Source: Ruminococcaceae bacterium UBA7101 (GTDB lineage: Bacteria; Bacillota; Clostridia; Oscillospirales; Acutalibacteraceae). From it: a stretch of DNA of 6,159 bases. Position numbers and translations under genes: made by a program. Of this stretch, positions 5,120 through 6,159 are shown piece after piece; positions within the stretch are counted from its first letter, which is position 1; each line of letters opens with the position of its first letter. Under the pieces are notes generated by a model. That model worked only from the letters and a program-made list of their open reading frames with translations. It made no database searches and was not told the origin of the DNA. The stretch lies in assembly GCA_002493325.1 (NCBI GenBank), contig DKYL01000063.1, positions 1-6,159 of the forward strand. The letters run 5' to 3'.

Positions 5120-6159
5120 CATTTTCCTCCCAGTTATATTCAGCATCGGAAATATGATCCATTTCATCAGAGAATGAGGAATAGTCACCGAACTCACCGC
5201 TGTATTCACTTCTGTTCATTATATGAATCGCATCAGGCTCGATGTACATACCGATTGTTTCACCGACCTTATGATTTTCCTCTGTAGTCTGAATCATCCA
5301 GATAAAGCCGTCAACATCAACAAGTATTTCAAAATGAACACCCTTAAAGGTAACGCTTGTAATTTTGCCTGTCAATGATGCATCTGCACCGGGACTGACA
5401 ATTTTTATATCCTCAGGTCTGACAACGGCTTCAACGAAGGTATTTTCACCAAAGCCTGCATCAAGGCACTTAAAGGTCACTCCGCCGAAGGAAACAAGAT
5501 AATCCTTAAGCATTATTGCATCAACAATATTTGATTCGCCTATGAAATCAGCAACAAAGGCATTGACAGGCTCATTATAAATATCCTCAGGTGAGCCTAT
5601 CTGCTGAATTTTACCCTTGTCCATAACCACAACCGTATCAGACATAGAGAGAGCCTCCTCCTGATCGTGGGTAACATAGACAAAGGTAATACCAAGCCTT
5701 TTCTGTATTGCCTTAAGCTCTGTCTGCATATCCTTACGAAGCTTTAAATCGAGAGCACCCAAGGGTTCATCCAGAAGCAGAACATGAGGACTGTTGGCAA
5801 GCGCACGTGCAATTGCCACTCTCTGCTGCTGACCGCCTGAAAGGGAGTCAATACTCCTTTTTTCAAAACCTTTAAGATTAACAAGACTGAGCATATCGGC
5901 TACAATCTGACGCACCTCGTCCTTGGACTTTTTCTGCAGTTCAGGACCGAAGGCAATGTTTTCATAAACATTCAAATGAGAAAAAAGAGCATAACGCTGG
6001 AAAATGGTGTTCACCTTTCTTTTATGGGGGGGAACATCATTAATCACCTTGCCCTCAAAAACAATTTCACCGCTGTCGGGCTCAATAAAACCTGCAATAC
6101 AGCGCAGCGTTGTTGTTTTGCCGCAGCCCGAGGGACCTAAAAGCGTTATAAACTCTTTT
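5109..6159 (-). CDS. potA: Polyamine ABC transporter ATP-binding protein PotA (5' end missing)
   Basis: This is the ATPase that powers polyamine uptake through PotB/PotC. The frame is open to the right edge, so the start is outside; 349 codons are visible and roughly 30-35 N-terminal residues are missing by family comparison. Counting from the first complete codon: Walker A G8-P-S-G-C-G-K14-T-T16, Q-loop Q54, signature L106-S-G-G-Q-Q-Q-R113, Walker B L-L-L-D-E131-P, D-loop A-L-D137 and switch H164. All catalytic residues are intact. Residues about 211-317 form the C-terminal TOBE-type regulatory domain of the Pot/Mal class, including V-R-P-E-D near 246-250. The last 32 residues are strongly acidic, with 13 D/E and no K/R. 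Residue 38 is an internal GTG codon that should not be taken as the start, since Walker A precedes it. The gene leads the operon and overlaps potB by about 11 bases. The promoter is not in the window. Confidence 0.94.
   Translation of the reverse strand, partial: KEFITLLGPSGCGKTTTLRCIAGFIEPDSGEIVFEGKVINDVPPHKRKVNTIFQRYALFSHLNVYENIAFGPELQKKSKDEVRQIVADMLSLVNLKGFEKRSIDSLSGGQQQRVAIARALANSPHVLLLDEPLGALDLKLRKDMQTELKAIQKRLGITFVYVTHDQEEALSMSDTVVVMDKGKIQQIGSPEDIYNEPVNAFVADFIGESNIVDAIMLKDYLVSFGGVTFKCLDAGFGENTFVEAVVRPEDIKIVSPGADASLTGKITSVTFKGVHFEILVDVDGFIWMIQTTEENHKVGETIGMYIEPDAIHIMNRSEYSGEFGDYSSFSDEMDHISDAEYNWEENDEE
5126..5131 (-). promoter_or_regulatory. Ribosome binding site deciding the potB start
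   Basis: GGGAGG on the minus strand lies three bases before the ATG at 5120-5122 and six before the ATG at 5117-5119. It sits inside the last codons of potA and rules out the 90-base longer start at 5209 as the main one. Confidence 0.75.

Noticed and set aside
5120..5209. Longer potB start at 5209
   Set aside because: It would extend potB 90 bases into potA, lacks a good ribosome site, and adds residues not typical of PotB. The ATG pair at 5117-5122 follows GGGAGG.
6045..6047. GTG at 6047 as the start of potA
   Set aside because: The same frame continues to the window edge and encodes the Walker A motif upstream, which is essential to the protein.
1..6159. CRISPR array, IS element or riboswitch
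   Set aside because: No regularly spaced repeats, transposase frame or terminal inverted repeats were seen. The only non-coding stretch is 1-178, which is accounted for by the tRNA fragment and two hairpins.

Overview
The window reads as chromosomal DNA from a low-to-moderate GC (about 40% by eye) Gram-positive anaerobe, most likely a Clostridia member of the Ruminococcus/Eubacterium kind. This rests on strong AGGAGG-type ribosome binding sites, AT-rich codon use and typical Firmicutes-style Pot proteins. The genus cannot be fixed from the sequence.

Layout. Positions 179-6159 are one tightly packed run of seven genes, all on the minus strand, transcribed from right to left: potA (5' end cut by the window edge), potB, potC, potD, a Gph-like HAD phosphatase, a small unknown membrane-anchored protein and a PAP2-family membrane phosphatase. 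The first five genes overlap each other by about 4-11 bases. The last two follow after gaps of 11 and 20 bases. No internal promoter or terminator was seen, so a single transcript starting upstream of the window is the simplest reading. The run ends at a hairpin (141-171) just beyond the PAP2 stop.

Function. PotABCD form a complete ABC importer for spermidine/putrescine: PotA is the ATPase, PotB and PotC the membrane channel, and PotD the extracellular receptor. This PotD has no lipobox cysteine and instead ends in a predicted membrane helix with a lysine-rich cytoplasmic tail, so it appears to be tethered at its C terminus. PotA ends in a strongly acidic tail. The three downstream genes have no obvious mechanistic link to polyamine uptake and may simply share the transcript.

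Left end. Positions 67-89 are the 3' end of a tRNA (T-loop, T-stem 3' strand, acceptor strand, ACCA; tRNA-Leu-like) followed at once by a plus-strand terminator. Nothing to its left folds as the rest of a tRNA. This is what is expected at the distal attachment-site junction (attR type) of an element integrated into a tRNA gene, so positions 1-66 are probably the tip of a mobile element lying mostly outside the window. This junction and the C-terminally anchored PotD are the most interesting points. I found no clearly new biological system in the window.
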